From assembly GCA_013151955.1 (NCBI GenBank), contig JAADHH010000074.1, forward strand, positions 1 to 42,248: a DNA stretch of 42,248 nucleotides. The letters are read 5' to 3'. This document shows, piece by piece, positions 16,388 to 26,326 of this stretch. The notes beneath the pieces were generated by a model, which saw only the letters and a list, made by a program, of their open reading frames with translations, did no database searches and was not told the origin of the DNA. The translations under genes were made by a program, and so were the position numbers. The DNA comes from Chloroflexota bacterium (lineage in GTDB: Bacteria > Chloroflexota > Anaerolineae > Ardenticatenales > JAADHH01). Within the stretch, counting starts at the first letter, position 1; every line of letters begins with the position of its first letter.

Positions 16388-16900
16388 ATGGACGAACCGC
16401 CACATAACCACTTACAACATCTGTGGGCTCCCTGGCGCATGGAGTACATCTTATCAGAAGAGAAGAAAAACTCCTGCGTCTTCTGTGCAGCGCTAAATAG
16501 CGGAAACGATAGGGACAAGTACATTGTATATCGAGGCCAATTGGGGTTCGTCATCCTGAACCTCTATCCCTACAACAATGGACACATGATGATCCTGCCG
16601 TATCGCCATATCGCCGAGCTAGGGTTGCTGACGCCCGCAGAACGGGCAGAGCTCATGGAGTTGACGGAACGAAGTATCGCAGCCCTAAAGGAGACCATGC
16701 ACCCCGAAGGATTCAACGTAGGCATAAACCTGGGCCATGCTGCCGGAGCCGGAATTGAAACGCACGTACACGTCCATGTCGTTCCTCGCTGGACCGGAGA
16801 CACAAACTTCACCACGGTCATCGGCGAAACGCGCACTTTGCCTGAGTTGCTTTCCCAAACCTATGAGCGGTTACACAAGGTCATGGCCAAAGAATCGTGA
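16388..16900 (+). CDS. HIT-family hydrolase/phosphorylase (Ap4A type)
   Basis: 170 aa. The histidine triad is HVHVHVV (about residues 126-132), and the N-terminal LWAPWRMEYI and CVFC are typical of the actinobacterial/chloroflexal Ap4A phosphorylase-like branch. These enzymes cleave diadenosine polyphosphates or other nucleotidyl phosphoesters in the cytoplasm. The CxxC probably contributes to a zinc site, though its partners are not obvious. The start follows repeat R1 directly with only a weak AGGG ribosome site. The next gene begins 9 nt after the stop with a strong site, so the two share a transcript. Confidence 0.9.
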   Translation: MDEPPHNHLQHLWAPWRMEYILSEEKKNSCVFCAALNSGNDRDKYIVYRGQLGFVILNLYPYNNGHMMILPYRHIAELGLLTPAERAELMELTERSIAALKETMHPEGFNVGINLGHAAGAGIETHVHVHVVPRWTGDTNFTTVIGETRTLPELLSQTYERLHKVMAKES

Positions 16901-16909
16901 GGAGAGGCG

Positions 16910-19657
16910 ATGCCTCCAAACATAAATGACGCAGAACCTTACGACGTTCGGGTAAGGTCTGCTTCTGTGCCCGAAGGCGAGGCCTATTGGCGCGTCTCAC
17001 GGGTCCATCACCTGACCCCCTCGGAGAACCACGGGCTGAACCATCTTTTTGTGGATATCCTTGATGCGGCAGGCCGGCGGATCTATGGCAGCCGCGCCCA
17101 CGTATCCTGGGATGGCGGCAGTGGCGATCCCATCGTGGACAAGCCGGCCAATGAGCCGGGGACGAACTTCCCCATGTTCGAGGGCGGAGTCTTTGCAGTC
17201 GAAGCCCTGGGCCGCCCGGGAGATACCCCCCTCCCCTCGGACCGCGTAGAAAACATACACACCAATCACCCAGCCGAAGGCGAAGGCAATGCGCCCGGAC
17301 ATCATTCCTTCCTGGTCGTTTTCCAAAGGAGCATTGCCGGCGATTCCTTGCCGCCCCCCCCACCGGAGAAGAGCGCCATCCATGGCCGAATCATTCGCGG
17401 CGCGGGCCGGATCGTAGCCCTGCGCACCGGCAGTGACCACGAACTGGCCCGAAAAACGGTGGACAGCGACGAAACCTATCGTTTTGAAAACCTGGCTGCC
17501 GGCAATTACACGGTCTGGGTGGTGGGCACCAACCTATCTCAAGCCAACCTGCAGGCCAATGGAGTCGACGACCTTGCCGTTCCCGACATCGAACTTCCCC
17601 CCAGCAGTTGGGCTGTCGCCATTACAGAGAATACAAGCGGCTCCGTGCCCACGAACGCCAGCCGCTCCATCATCGTGGTCAGCGTCATAGATCAACCGGC
17701 CCTGCCCGTACGGCTCTTCACCTCCTACTGGACCGGCACGGTGAATCGTACGGGCACGAAACCGGAATACGGACCGTTTGCCTGCGAATTTGCGCCCCTG
17801 CAAGCAGGAGAATATACCATAGAACCTGAAGGACTCGGTATCCGCAGAACTGTGTGGGTTGATGGCATCGGAAGGGCGCAACTGGAATTCCGCCGGCTCG
17901 CCGCCGGCTCCGCAGAAGGCGTCATCTCCGGCGTACTGACGAAGGGTGAAGAGCACACACTTATCTTGTTGCGAGAAGGGAGCGAAGTCGCCCGCGCCCC
18001 CGTTTCAAGTGGAGGACGGTTCCGCTTCAGTGGATTGCCCGCGGGAACCTACCGCCTGCGCGTAAAAGATACTTCCGTTGTATCGGATGATCTTTTGCTG
18101 GACGGCAGCAGCGAGGTCAAGGTCTCCATGAGTATGCTTTCGGCAAGCACCGCAGCAGGAGCCATCGTGTTTGGCCACGTAGTCGGCGGCGCGGGACACG
18201 TCGTTACCTTGCAGAGTCAGGGTCAGACCATCCAACAGCAGACCGTCGCTGCCGATGACACCTACCGGTTTTCCGGCGTTCCGTCCGGGACCTACAGCCT
18301 GGCCGTGGCCAATTCTTCCGTGACTTCTCCGGAGTTCAGCATCGAGGTAAACCAATCACTGCAAATGGACCTCATTTTCTCCGGAAGCCAGCAGCAACAA
18401 AGCGCGATTCGCGGCCACGTTGCCGGTGAGCAGGGACAACCCGTCATCCTGGAAAGAGATGGGCAGGAGCTGTCCCGCACCACCCCAGACAATGACCGCA
18501 ACTTTGAGTTCAGCGGCCTGCCCGCCGGGGTCTATACCGTGCTCGTGGAAAACTCCGAGGCACAAGCCGGCCACATCGTCCTGAACGGCCTGAATCAGAT
18601 AACCATAACGCTTTCGCTAACGCCAGAAGAGCGGACGGACAGCGCCATCAGCGGCACAGTCCGGCACGGTGGGGGGCATATCTTGTCCCTGCAAAAGGAC
18701 GGCGCGGAGGTGGATCGCACCACGCTGGAAAGCGATGGGCAATTCCTTTTCACCGCTCTTGGTGCAGGCACGTACCTGTTGCACGTCATCGACAGCAACG
18801 TGGAACAGGCCAATCTGGTGCTGGACGGCACAAATCGCCTGGAAGTGACGCTGGAGTTGCCGGCGGAAGCCAGCATCCTGCACGGCACAGTCACGCACGG
18901 GGCCGGCTTCACGGTTGTCTTGTGGCGTGGGGCTACAGAGGTCAAGCGCCAGCCCGTTGGCCCGGACGAAACGTATCGATTCGCGAACCTGCCCGCGGGC
19001 GACTATCGTCTGACCATCGAAAACACCACGGTGCAAGCCACAGGCTTACACCTGGATGGCGAGCAGCAGTTGGAAGTGCCCCTGGTGGTGCCGGTGTTGG
19101 CCAACGACAGTCTCCTCTGGGGCGTGGTGTCCGGCGGCGACCAACATGAGCTGGTCCTCGTGGAGGAAGGGGCCGGCACAGAGGTCAGCCGCGTGACCCT
19201 GGATAACACCGGCCAATTCCGCTTCGAGCATTTGGCTGCCGGCACCTACCGGCTCTCCGTCGAGGGAACCTCTGCCGAGGTGGCCGGCCTGCGGCTGGAT
19301 GGCCACAATACGCTGCAAGCAAACCTGGAAGTCACGTCCGAGGAACCGGGGGTCGAACAACCTTCGCTGGATCATTACCTGTTGGCCGGGCCACCCGACC
19401 AGGAAAGAACGCGCGTCAACCTCCTGCTTCTCCAACCCTTTATTCTGACCTTTGCGCCGACCTGTGGGTTCAGCGAATCGGAAGCACGACATGCCAAACG
19501 TGTGACCATCGTTGGCAACAGGGACGCCGTATCGGGAGAGGCGGAGCAAAACTTGACTGCGGCAGGGTGTCAGGTACAGAGGCTTGTTGGCACCTCAAGC
19601 CACGAGTTGATGGACATGGTCCGTGCCCGTATCGAATCGGGTCAACCGTTCGCTTGA
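16910..19657 (+). CDS. Seven-repeat beta-sandwich protein, no visible signal peptide
   Basis: 915 aa. Residues ~1-145 are a conserved-looking domain (ENHGLNHLFVDILDAAGRRI; later NAPGHHSFLVVFQRS) that I associate with chloroflexal lysozyme-like proteins, from memory only. From ~160 to ~835 run seven tandem repeats of ~70 residues, interrupted once after the first. Each carries a YRFSGLPAGTYRL-type core followed by LDG-x-L, as in carboxypeptidase-regulatory/SdrD-B folds. The ~95-residue C-terminal domain (FAPTCGFSESEARHAKRV; DMVRARIESG) is unrecognised. The start is preceded by GAGGAGAGGCG. No signal peptide or TM is seen, which is odd for a repeat protein of this kind. Confidence 0.75.
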   Translation: MPPNINDAEPYDVRVRSASVPEGEAYWRVSRVHHLTPSENHGLNHLFVDILDAAGRRIYGSRAHVSWDGGSGDPIVDKPANEPGTNFPMFEGGVFAVEALGRPGDTPLPSDRVENIHTNHPAEGEGNAPGHHSFLVVFQRSIAGDSLPPPPPEKSAIHGRIIRGAGRIVALRTGSDHELARKTVDSDETYRFENLAAGNYTVWVVGTNLSQANLQANGVDDLAVPDIELPPSSWAVAITENTSGSVPTNASRSIIVVSVIDQPALPVRLFTSYWTGTVNRTGTKPEYGPFACEFAPLQAGEYTIEPEGLGIRRTVWVDGIGRAQLEFRRLAAGSAEGVISGVLTKGEEHTLILLREGSEVARAPVSSGGRFRFSGLPAGTYRLRVKDTSVVSDDLLLDGSSEVKVSMSMLSASTAAGAIVFGHVVGGAGHVVTLQSQGQTIQQQTVAADDTYRFSGVPSGTYSLAVANSSVTSPEFSIEVNQSLQMDLIFSGSQQQQSAIRGHVAGEQGQPVILERDGQELSRTTPDNDRNFEFSGLPAGVYTVLVENSEAQAGHIVLNGLNQITITLSLTPEERTDSAISGTVRHGGGHILSLQKDGAEVDRTTLESDGQFLFTALGAGTYLLHVIDSNVEQANLVLDGTNRLEVTLELPAEASILHGTVTHGAGFTVVLWRGATEVKRQPVGPDETYRFANLPAGDYRLTIENTTVQATGLHLDGEQQLEVPLVVPVLANDSLLWGVVSGGDQHELVLVEEGAGTEVSRVTLDNTGQFRFEHLAAGTYRLSVEGTSAEVAGLRLDGHNTLQANLEVTSEEPGVEQPSLDHYLLAGPPDQERTRVNLLLLQPFILTFAPTCGFSESEARHAKRVTIVGNRDAVSGEAEQNLTAAGCQVQRLVGTSSHELMDMVRARIESGQPFA

Positions 19658-19666
19658 GGTATCCAC

Positions 19667-20173
19667 TTGAACAAATATAGTGAGGACGTGTTGGTTCTGG
19701 CACTGGGTACGTTTGTGCTGGTGCTGGGCACAGTGGCCGTCGCGTTTGGTTTGATCAGTGGCAGCGGGTGGGGAATCGATAACAGCCTTCCCGTAGTGCG
19801 CCAGGGTACCCCGCACACAATTCGTCCCATCGCGGCCACGGAAGTGGTGCAACTTCAGCATACTCCCTTGCCGACCGTCACCCAGCGGCCAACCCTCACG
19901 CCGCCCGGAATACCCGCTGGCAAGCGCACGTCCACGTCCACCCCGGCCGTGCCTGTTGCCGCAACGCCAAATCACGCGGACAGCATCACGTCCGTGCCTT
20001 CGGCGACACCCGTCCGTCCACCCCCGCAGAGTCCGACCGCGCCGGCGGCCGGAAGCAGCCCCACGCCTACCGGTGCCGGCACACCGGCCTATCCACCACC
20101 TCCTGCCGGCACGCCCACGCCGATGCCCACCAGCGTTTCCAATGCCTACCCGGGGCCTGCCGGCGGCGGATAG
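19667..20173 (+). CDS. Anchored Pro/Thr-rich protein
   Basis: 168 aa from a TTG at 19667, preceded by GAGG at 7 bases. One N-terminal helix (VLVLALGTFVLVLGTVAVAFGLI) is followed by a low-complexity Pro/Thr/Ser/Ala tail (SPTAPAAGSSPTPTGAGTP) ending in GPAGGG. It has no folded domain, so it is probably a wall-spanning stalk. It is 9 nt after the repeat protein stop and probably in the same operon. Such a tail could be a glycosylation substrate; this is inferred from composition. Confidence 0.65.
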   Translation: MNKYSEDVLVLALGTFVLVLGTVAVAFGLISGSGWGIDNSLPVVRQGTPHTIRPIAATEVVQLQHTPLPTVTQRPTLTPPGIPAGKRTSTSTPAVPVAATPNHADSITSVPSATPVRPPPQSPTAPAAGSSPTPTGAGTPAYPPPPAGTPTPMPTSVSNAYPGPAGGG

Positions 20174-20221
20174 CGGAAGCATGTAACAACAGGGATGTTC
20201 GTCGGGTGGCCGTCAAAGTTG

Positions 20222-20250
20222 TTGACAGGGGTAAAGAGTTGTGCTATACT
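20222..20250 (+). promoter_or_regulatory. Near-consensus promoter for the anchored glycosidase-like operon
   Basis: TTGACA, 17 bp, TATACT, the same hexamers and spacing as the promoter at 42077-42105. The predicted start near 20257 leaves ~54 nt before the ATG at 20311. Confidence 0.82.
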
Positions 20251-20310
20251 AGCGCTATCAACTAAGAGATATTCGTTTTCCTCCCATCCAAACCACAAGA
20301 GTACAGGAAT

Positions 20311-22494
20311 ATGAGTCAACAAAATCCAGACACCAGACCTGCCAACCCAGAGCCACGATTTCCATACCGGTGGCCAATTGTGATCATCGTTTTCATCCTC
20401 ATCGCCTTGATGGCCTTCTTCTACCTGGTGATCAACCGTCCTGGCCCGGTGGGCACACCGACAGTCACGCCGACCTCGCCGGCTGCGGCAACGCCGGTCG
20501 GGACACCCTCACCGGCGGGAGCCTTGGTCGTTCCCAAGCGGCCCTCGCCGCCCCCCGGAATGCTCTACAATCAGTCTGATTTCTTGCCGAGCGACCTGGG
20601 GACACTTTTCCCCAACTTTGGCCCGATGGGTGCGGAAAACAAAGACATGGAGTGGGTCGGTTGGGCATCGGAAATTCGCAGCTTCTTGAACAACGCCGAA
20701 AAGCTACAGGTGCGCCTGCTCAACGGGGACCTCATCGCCAAGCCGGCCATTGCCGGCATCATGCTGACGGGCGGCGCCGATGCCACCAGCTCGCCATCTT
20801 ACGGCAACGGGGGCGTCACCTGGGATTACTGGGCCGACTTCACCCCCCGCTCGGTATACGACAACATGGGGGTGAAAACCGGCTACATCCTGGACCCGGG
20901 GTGCGGAAAAACCGCCGTCATGCCCCGCTATGACGACCAGCGCTGGCAGCAAGCCCTTTTCGCTGCTGTTGCACAATTCGGCCGGGAGTACAAGAACGAC
21001 CCGCGTTTGACGGCCGTCGAAATCAATTCCGGCTTCGACGGGGAGCCCCGCTTTAGCAAGAGCGTCGCCGGCTGCAATTTCGATGCCGCCGCGGAGAAGA
21101 TCATCAACCATCGTGATTTCGACCTTTTCATGTACCGCATGATGGACGCTTATGCTACAGCCTTCGACGTGGATGGCGACGGCAAACCGGACAAACCCAT
21201 TTACGTCCACCTCTTTTGGGATAACAAGGCCCGCGCAGAATATGCCATTTCCAAAGGCATCGGCATCAAGTTCAATTCGCTCACCGACGACGCCAACTGG
21301 TTTTATAACTACGACAAGAATGGAAACCAGGAAAGCAGCGGGTTTGGCATGATGGCAATTGCCTACGACCTGGGGCCCAAAACGTTCCTGGCATTCGAAT
21401 CGGGCCAGCCCTGGAAGCCCTACCCCGATTCCTTCGTCTGGATGTCCTACCTGGCAGCGCTCTCTGCCCATCCCGATTTCATAGACAACTACCGTTCGTG
21501 GACAGAAGGTCTGTTGCAACAAGGAGGCAGTGCCTACGAACCGGATACCCCCTTGAACTTTATCCAGCGACACCTCGGCGTGACGCTGGAAACCACGCCC
21601 GATGTGTGGGTGGCATTGCGGGATACAGAGATCAACCAGTGTGACGACAAACGCTGCTATACCGGCTACCGGGGAGACTGGAACTTCTGGCTCTACCGCC
21701 GGGACAACCTCCCCGAAAACGGCACAGTCGTTGTGGGCCTGGAAAATAGCAAAACCTGGAAAGAAATTCCAGAGGCCGCGCGCAACCAAATCTATGCCCG
21801 CCGCGCCCGGCGCACAGACGAAGCACACGGCCAGCACTATATGTCCTTCGACATAGATGACGGCTACCCATACGTAAACCTGCGGCCCAGAAGCCAACCC
21901 GGCGGGACGGCTTCCTACGAGATAAGCATAATTTATCTGGATCAGGGCACAGACACCATGTCCCTGGAATATCTGGATAGCGCCGGCACGCTGCATTCAG
22001 CCCCCCTGATCAAGACCAACACACGACGTTTCCGCCGGCATACGTGGCAGATAGACGACGCCTACTTCAACAACGGCCTGCCCGGAAACACCGACTTTCG
22101 CATCAACAGCAACAACGATGGGGACGAGACCATCCATCTGGTGATGGTGCGGGGGACTGGGGATGTGAGTGATCGCGTCAGTCCGACAGCGACCAAGGAG
22201 CGCACGAACACTCCGGTGCCTCCGGCCAACACAGCGACGGCTACGCCCAGGCCGCCGGCAGTACCCACCGCCACAGACACGCCCCGCCCCCACCCCCCTT
22301 CGCCAACGGTGACCCCCACACCGAACTTTGGGGCAGAGGGGACTCCGCAAGCCGAGGTTTTGGCGCTGCAGACGCAGGTGGCGGATTTGAGTGGCCGCGT
22401 GGGGACGGTCGAAAAGCGACAAGCATTACTCGAACGCCTGATTGATCGCATGCAAACATTGATTGACCAGGCAATCTCGGCATTGACGCCGTAG
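20311..22494 (+). CDS. Membrane-anchored glycoside hydrolase-like protein with C-terminal coil
   Basis: 727 aa. A signal-anchor ([21 protein letters not shown], ~20-40) and TPT linker precede a ~450-residue domain that looks like a TIM-barrel glycosidase. Candidate acid residues are in [13 protein letters not shown] and in the segments around [20 protein letters not shown]. No family signature is certain; GH42 or DUF4832-like is my best guess. A beta-rich segment (~490-620) follows, then a Thr/Pro linker and a C-terminal heptad coil ([26 protein letters not shown]). The coil suggests oligomers at the surface. The next gene has the same plan of linker plus terminal coil. Confidence 0.62.
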   Translation: MSQQNPDTRPANPEPRFPYRWPIVIIVFILIALMAFFYLVINRPGPVGTPTVTPTSPAAATPVGTPSPAGALVVPKRPSPPPGMLYNQSDFLPSDLGTLFPNFGPMGAENKDMEWVGWASEIRSFLNNAEKLQVRLLNGDLIAKPAIAGIMLTGGADATSSPSYGNGGVTWDYWADFTPRSVYDNMGVKTGYILDPGCGKTAVMPRYDDQRWQQALFAAVAQFGREYKNDPRLTAVEINSGFDGEPRFSKSVAGCNFDAAAEKIINHRDFDLFMYRMMDAYATAFDVDGDGKPDKPIYVHLFWDNKARAEYAISKGIGIKFNSLTDDANWFYNYDKNGNQESSGFGMMAIAYDLGPKTFLAFESGQPWKPYPDSFVWMSYLAALSAHPDFIDNYRSWTEGLLQQGGSAYEPDTPLNFIQRHLGVTLETTPDVWVALRDTEINQCDDKRCYTGYRGDWNFWLYRRDNLPENGTVVVGLENSKTWKEIPEAARNQIYARRARRTDEAHGQHYMSFDIDDGYPYVNLRPRSQPGGTASYEISIIYLDQGTDTMSLEYLDSAGTLHSAPLIKTNTRRFRRHTWQIDDAYFNNGLPGNTDFRINSNNDGDETIHLVMVRGTGDVSDRVSPTATKERTNTPVPPANTATATPRPPAVPTATDTPRPHPPSPTVTPTPNFGAEGTPQAEVLALQTQVADLSGRVGTVEKRQALLERLIDRMQTLIDQAISALTP

Positions 22495-22532
22495 GACTGC
22501 TGCGCAAAGCCCCTTCTTTTGAGGATGGCACC

Positions 22533-24332
22533 ATGAAAAAAAACCGGCAAAGGTGGCAACAGTTGGGAAGTCTGGCCATGTCGCTGGGCATTGTCCTGAC
22601 GTTTGCCGCTTTGAGCAGCCGGCAGAGCGCCTTGGCCGGCCCGCCACTACAGTCGCCTCCCACCAAATCGATCACGACCCGGCGGCTGGCAACGCCTTTG
22701 ACCATAGATGGCCTCTTCTCCGATTGGGCCCCCGCCGCGTCTACGCCAATCACCATCAGTGCCGCCACAGCCGACCTGATCATCGGCTCGATTGACAGCT
22801 CGTCAGACGTAAGCGCGGCTGTGCGCAGCGCGTGGACAACGGACGCCCTCTATTTTGCCATCCACGTAAATGACGATCGCCTGATTTCGGACAGCACAGA
22901 CATCTGGCGGGACGATAGCATTGAGATCGGCATTGACGGTGCCGGCGACGGCAACGCGTGGGGGCGCGACGATCACCAATACACCGTTCGCATTGACGGA
23001 GCCACGGCGGACCGCGGCGTGCAGGGCACCGCGAATATCGCCGCCGCCGTACGGAAAGTGGCCACAGGCTACGACATCGAAGTGGCCATCCCCTTTTCCG
23101 AGTTGCAGGCAACCACGGTCGTCTCCGGCACAACGATGGGCGTGAGCTTCGGCGTTCACGACGACGACGACGGCGGTAGCTGGGACGCGTACCTGGTCTG
23201 GGGCGGCACGAACACGAACAGCGGCACAGACCAATTCGCCAGGCTGCAATTCCTCGACACCTTGCCGCAACCGACGGCAACACCCTCGGCGACGCCAACG
23301 CGCACCCCGTCCCCTACGCTGACCCCACTGCCAGGCACAACACCCACGCTGGCTCCCGGCTCAGGTTCCACCATCTTCCAGCAAGGGCTAAGCAACTACG
23401 CCGGCACAACAGACACCCACGTCTCCGTTTGGTTTCCAGATGAAACGAACGGTGAAGACACCATATTGCTGGTACGCTCAGGCGACATCATGGCCGCCCT
23501 GATCAAATTCGATGTTTCACAGTTTCCGTCCTACTCGACCATGCGGCGAGCGACATTGAGTCTCTACGTCACGGGGAGCAGCAACGATAACCCTCTGGAC
23601 ATAGCGGCATATCGCCTGCTAAGGCCGTGGTCAGAGGGGCAAGCCACCTGGAAACTTGCCGGCCGTGGGAGGCCCTGGGGGGAGCCGGGCGCAAACGGCC
23701 TGGGCAATGACCGAGATTCTACGCCGGCCGATAGCAAAACATTGCGCGCCGCAAAAACATGGGTTGAACTGGATATCACGGACATGGTACGCCGGTGGGT
23801 GGCAAATCCGAGCAGCAACTACGGCCTGGTCATAAAAGGGACCGGAGATGTTGCCGTGCGCTACGATTTCGCCTCTTCGGAATATCCATCCCGGAGCTTC
23901 CGTCCCCGACTGAACCTGCAATACTATTTCCCGTCGCCGACGCCCACCAACACACCGACACCAACATTCACGCCAACGCCGACCAACACGCCGACCTATA
24001 CGCCAACGCCGACCAACACGCCCACGCCCACCCATACACCGACACCGACCAACACAGCCACGCCGACGAATACGCCCACGATTACACCGACACCGACCCG
24101 GACGCCCACGCCGACTCAGACCAGGACGCCGACAAACACGCCCACACCAACGCGCACCAGCACACCGACCCGGACGCCGACGCCGTCGCCAACGCCAACA
24201 CTGACCCCTACCCCGACGAACACGCCCACTTTCGAAGAGCGGGTCATCCTGATGGACCAGAAGATGGGTGTGCTGGAACAGTTGTTACAAAACTTGTCCC
24301 AGGCGATTGCAGATTACAAGAATGGAAAGTAG
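22533..24332 (+). CDS. Secreted CBM9-like and DNRLRE protein with TP-repeat and C-terminal coil
   Basis: 599 aa. A signal peptide ([17 protein letters not shown]...ALAG) precedes a CBM9/DOMON-like sugar-binding domain (~50-245: [33 protein letters not shown]). After a [11 protein letters not shown] linker comes a DNRLRE module (~275-465: [41 protein letters not shown]), then ~95 residues of [10 protein letters not shown]. The C-terminal [19 protein letters not shown] is a short amphipathic coil like that of the previous gene. GAGG lies 8 bases before the ATG. No catalytic domain is seen, so a binding or adhesive role is likely. It is 38 nt after the glycosidase-like gene. Confidence 0.78.
   Translation: MKKNRQRWQQLGSLAMSLGIVLTFAALSSRQSALAGPPLQSPPTKSITTRRLATPLTIDGLFSDWAPAASTPITISAATADLIIGSIDSSSDVSAAVRSAWTTDALYFAIHVNDDRLISDSTDIWRDDSIEIGIDGAGDGNAWGRDDHQYTVRIDGATADRGVQGTANIAAAVRKVATGYDIEVAIPFSELQATTVVSGTTMGVSFGVHDDDDGGSWDAYLVWGGTNTNSGTDQFARLQFLDTLPQPTATPSATPTRTPSPTLTPLPGTTPTLAPGSGSTIFQQGLSNYAGTTDTHVSVWFPDETNGEDTILLVRSGDIMAALIKFDVSQFPSYSTMRRATLSLYVTGSSNDNPLDIAAYRLLRPWSEGQATWKLAGRGRPWGEPGANGLGNDRDSTPADSKTLRAAKTWVELDITDMVRRWVANPSSNYGLVIKGTGDVAVRYDFASSEYPSRSFRPRLNLQYYFPSPTPTNTPTPTFTPTPTNTPTYTPTPTNTPTPTHTPTPTNTATPTNTPTITPTPTRTPTPTQTRTPTNTPTPTRTSTPTRTPTPSPTPTLTPTPTNTPTFEERVILMDQKMGVLEQLLQNLSQAIADYKNGK
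23935..24232 (+). repeat. In-gene Thr/Pro coding repeat
   Basis: Degenerate reiteration of CCGACGCCGACCAACACG-type units encoding TPTPTNTP. It lies inside the CBM9-DNRLRE gene and varies at third positions, so it is a protein linker and not a DNA array. Confidence 0.85.
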
Positions 24333-24337
24333 CATAA

Positions 24338-25144
24338 ATGGCAAGCAAAAAACCTTTGATCCTGGTAACCAACGACGACGGGATTGATTCTCCTGGCCTG
24401 CGCGCAGCCGTCCAGGCCGTAGCGCACCTGGGAGACATTTTGATCGTTGCTCCCAAGATTCAGCAAAGTGGAGCAGCACGCAGTTTTCCCATGAAAGAAG
24501 GCGACTCCGAACAAGTATCCTGGCCGGTCAAGGGGCCTCACCAGATCATTGCGTACCGGACCGACGGGTCTCCGGCCCAGGCCGTGCGGCGAGCCGTGCT
24601 ATTGTTCGCTCCCCGCAAGCCGGTGTTGGTCGTTTCGGGCATCAACTATGGCGAAAACCTGGGGGCCGGAATTACAATATCGGGCACAGTGGGGGCCGCG
24701 CTGGAAGCGGCAAGTTTCGGCATTCCTTCTCTGGCCGTATCACTGCAAACCTACCTGGATCAGCACTTGTCGAACAGCCACGAGGTAGACTTCTCCGCAG
24801 CCAGATTTTTCACGCGGCAATTTGCAGAGAGTGTCCTGCGCCAGCCGCTGCCTCCCGACGTGGACATCCTCAAAATCGAAGTCCCCCAAGGAGCAACAGA
24901 GGAAACTCCCTGGCGCATCACGCGTGTTTCTCGCTCCCAATACTTCCACTCCATCGTCAAAGAGGAAAATGGGAAACGGCTGATCGATGGTTATGAGCCG
25001 CGCATCGAAGAGGGTCTGTTGGAGCCTGATTCTGATGTGAAAGCCCTGGCCATAGACCGGGTCGTCTCCGTTTCGCCTTTGTCGATTGACTTGACCTCAG
25101 CGGTAGATCGTCAATACCTCCGTATGATGTTCGAAGCCAGGTAG
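24338..25144 (+). CDS. surE: 5'/3'-nucleotidase SurE
   Basis: 268 aa metal-dependent nucleoside monophosphate phosphatase of the cytoplasm. It carries the SurE motifs in order: LVTNDDGIDSPGL with the metal-binding Asp pair, the SG of QQSGAARS, VVSGINYGENLG, and ISGTVGAALEAASFGIPSLAVS. The start lies 5 nt after the CBM9-DNRLRE gene stop, so it is probably the last gene of that transcript. A hairpin follows the stop. Confidence 0.95.
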   Translation: MASKKPLILVTNDDGIDSPGLRAAVQAVAHLGDILIVAPKIQQSGAARSFPMKEGDSEQVSWPVKGPHQIIAYRTDGSPAQAVRRAVLLFAPRKPVLVVSGINYGENLGAGITISGTVGAALEAASFGIPSLAVSLQTYLDQHLSNSHEVDFSAARFFTRQFAESVLRQPLPPDVDILKIEVPQGATEETPWRITRVSRSQYFHSIVKEENGKRLIDGYEPRIEEGLLEPDSDVKALAIDRVVSVSPLSIDLTSAVDRQYLRMMFEAR

Positions 25145-25165
25145 TGTATCCCTTTCGGTGGAAAC

Positions 25166-25194
25166 GGTTGCCAACTTTGGGAAAGCTGGCAACC
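25166..25194 (+). terminator. Hairpin after surE
   Basis: GGTTGCCA / TGGCAACC closing an inner CTTT / AAAG stem with a GGG loop, followed by only two T residues. It is a strong stem but has no U-tract, so termination is plausible, not certain. Confidence 0.45.
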
Positions 25195-25212
25195 TTCACG
25201 GGCCATAAAAAC

Positions 25213-25241
25213 TTGACAAGCCAGGGGATGTGCGATACAAT
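25213..25241 (+). promoter_or_regulatory. Promoter of tRNA-Phe
   Basis: TTGACA, 17 bp, TACAAT. The expected start is ~11 nt before the first tRNA base. Confidence 0.82.
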
Positions 25242-25258
25242 AGCAGCATCAGTTTATT

Positions 25259-25335
25259 GCCGAGGTAGCTCAGCCTGGTAGAGCATCGGACTGAAAATCC
25301 GTGTGTCCGCAGTTCGAATCTGCGCCTCGGCACCA
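25259..25335 (+). tRNA. tRNA-Phe (GAA), CCA encoded
   Basis: The full cloverleaf reads directly: acceptor GCCGAGG/CCTCGGC, D arm GCTC...GAGC, anticodon loop CTGAAAA (GAA at 25293-25295), T arm CGCAG-TTCGAAT-CTGCG, discriminator A and encoded CCA. The first pair of the anticodon stem is a U-U mismatch (TCGGA/TCCGT). It stands alone with its own promoter and terminator. Confidence 0.97.
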
Positions 25336-25348
25336 TGGAATCGTCAAG

Positions 25349-25385
25349 GCGAGACACAGTTCGTAGACCGTGTCTCGCCCTTTTT
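25349..25385 (+). terminator. Intrinsic terminator after tRNA-Phe
   Basis: A perfect 10-bp stem GGCGAGACAC / GTGTCTCGCC with an 11-base loop, followed by C and TTTTT. The TauE gene ends convergently at 25410, so it may also slow antisense reading. Confidence 0.9.
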
Positions 25386-25409
25386 GTTATGAAAATCGTA
25401 TCTTCTCAC

Positions 25410-26267
25410 TTACAGAATCACCTGCCCCAGGGTCAGGGCCCCAATCAGAACAAAGAGCACACCCAGCCCGCGCTCGAGAACTTTCTGGGGAATGCGGCTG
25501 GCCACCTGCGATCCCAATTGCCCGCCCAGAATCACGCCCGGCACGGTGAAGATGACCAGACTCAAGACCGTATCGAGAACGCCACCGCCGGTCTGCACAA
25601 AACGAAGCAAGTGTCCGGCGGACGCGGCGAGTGCCGTGACCGCAACCACGAACACGCTGGTCGCCACCGACACCTTGCTGGGCACACGGCAGCGCTGCAA
25701 AAGAAAGTAGCCGTTCATTTCGCCCAAGCCGGTAGAGACCATGCCCATGAACATCGCCCCCAGGCCGGCCAGTATGCGCCCCTCCGTACGGTTGCAAACC
25801 GTGTAGCGAATTTCCTCGCCGTCTGATGTGATCAGGCAAGTTTCCGCGGACTCACCACCGTATTGCCCCTCGATGGCCTCGTCCATTCGCACAACGTCTG
25901 TGTGGTCCGGCGCGCGCAGAAAGCTGGCAGCCACGACAAATAGTCCGACCCCTAACGTAGTCATGAGGACCACAGGGGCCACAACGCCGGCAATCCAGGT
26001 ACCCAACAAAGCCATGGGCACACAGACTACCAGCAACGACACCCCCAACCGGTAGTCAATCAACCGTTGGCGAGCATAGGCAAACAGTCCGCTGGCAAAA
26101 CCGAAAACTTCGGTAATCAATGCCGTACCGATGGCCACTTCTGGGGGAAGACGCAGCGCCAGAAGAAAAAGGGGCGAGAAAAACGTGGCTCCCTCCACTC
26201 CAGAGGCCATAGCAATCGTGGCAATCAAAATGGAAACGGGAAACATAAACCAATATTGTAAGTCCAT
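25410..26267 (-). CDS. TauE/SafE-family membrane transporter
   Basis: 285 aa, about eight hydrophobic helices in two halves, matching the TauE/SafE (DUF81) family of sulfite, sulfonate-degradation product or other organic-anion exporters. The first half begins FPVSILIATIAMASGVEGATFFSPLFLL; the second has GLGAMFMGMVSTGLGEMNGY and ends GQLGSQVASRIPQKVLERGLG. A soluble ~50-residue insert between the halves holds two Cys (ETCLITSDGEEIRYTVC). AAGGA lies 7 bases before the ATG. It is 59 nt downstream of the DUF547 gene and probably the last gene of the putative selenoprotein operon, so a sulfur or selenium-related anion is a tempting but unproven substrate. Confidence 0.85.
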   Translation of the reverse strand: MDLQYWFMFPVSILIATIAMASGVEGATFFSPLFLLALRLPPEVAIGTALITEVFGFASGLFAYARQRLIDYRLGVSLLVVCVPMALLGTWIAGVVAPVVLMTTLGVGLFVVAASFLRAPDHTDVVRMDEAIEGQYGGESAETCLITSDGEEIRYTVCNRTEGRILAGLGAMFMGMVSTGLGEMNGYFLLQRCRVPSKVSVATSVFVVAVTALAASAGHLLRFVQTGGGVLDTVLSLVIFTVPGVILGGQLGSQVASRIPQKVLERGLGVLFVLIGALTLGQVIL

Positions 26268-26326
26268 AGGGCTGTCCTTGAGAAATTACGCTGGCCGGAT
26301 GTACGAAGCGGCGTCCGAACATCCTC

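Noticed and set aside
20704-21996. 430-aa minus-strand ORF
   Set aside because: Shadow of the anchored glycosidase-like gene, which has a consensus promoter, signal-anchor and coherent domains.
23935-24232. CRISPR-like array
   Set aside because: The periodic CCGACGCCGACC units are codons of a TPTPTNTP linker, with no constant repeat or unique spacers. No cas gene is near.
25396-25407. Third copy of the GTATCTTCTC MITE
   Set aside because: Only about ten bases match (CGTATCTTCTCA) and there is no second end nearby; chance or a remnant.
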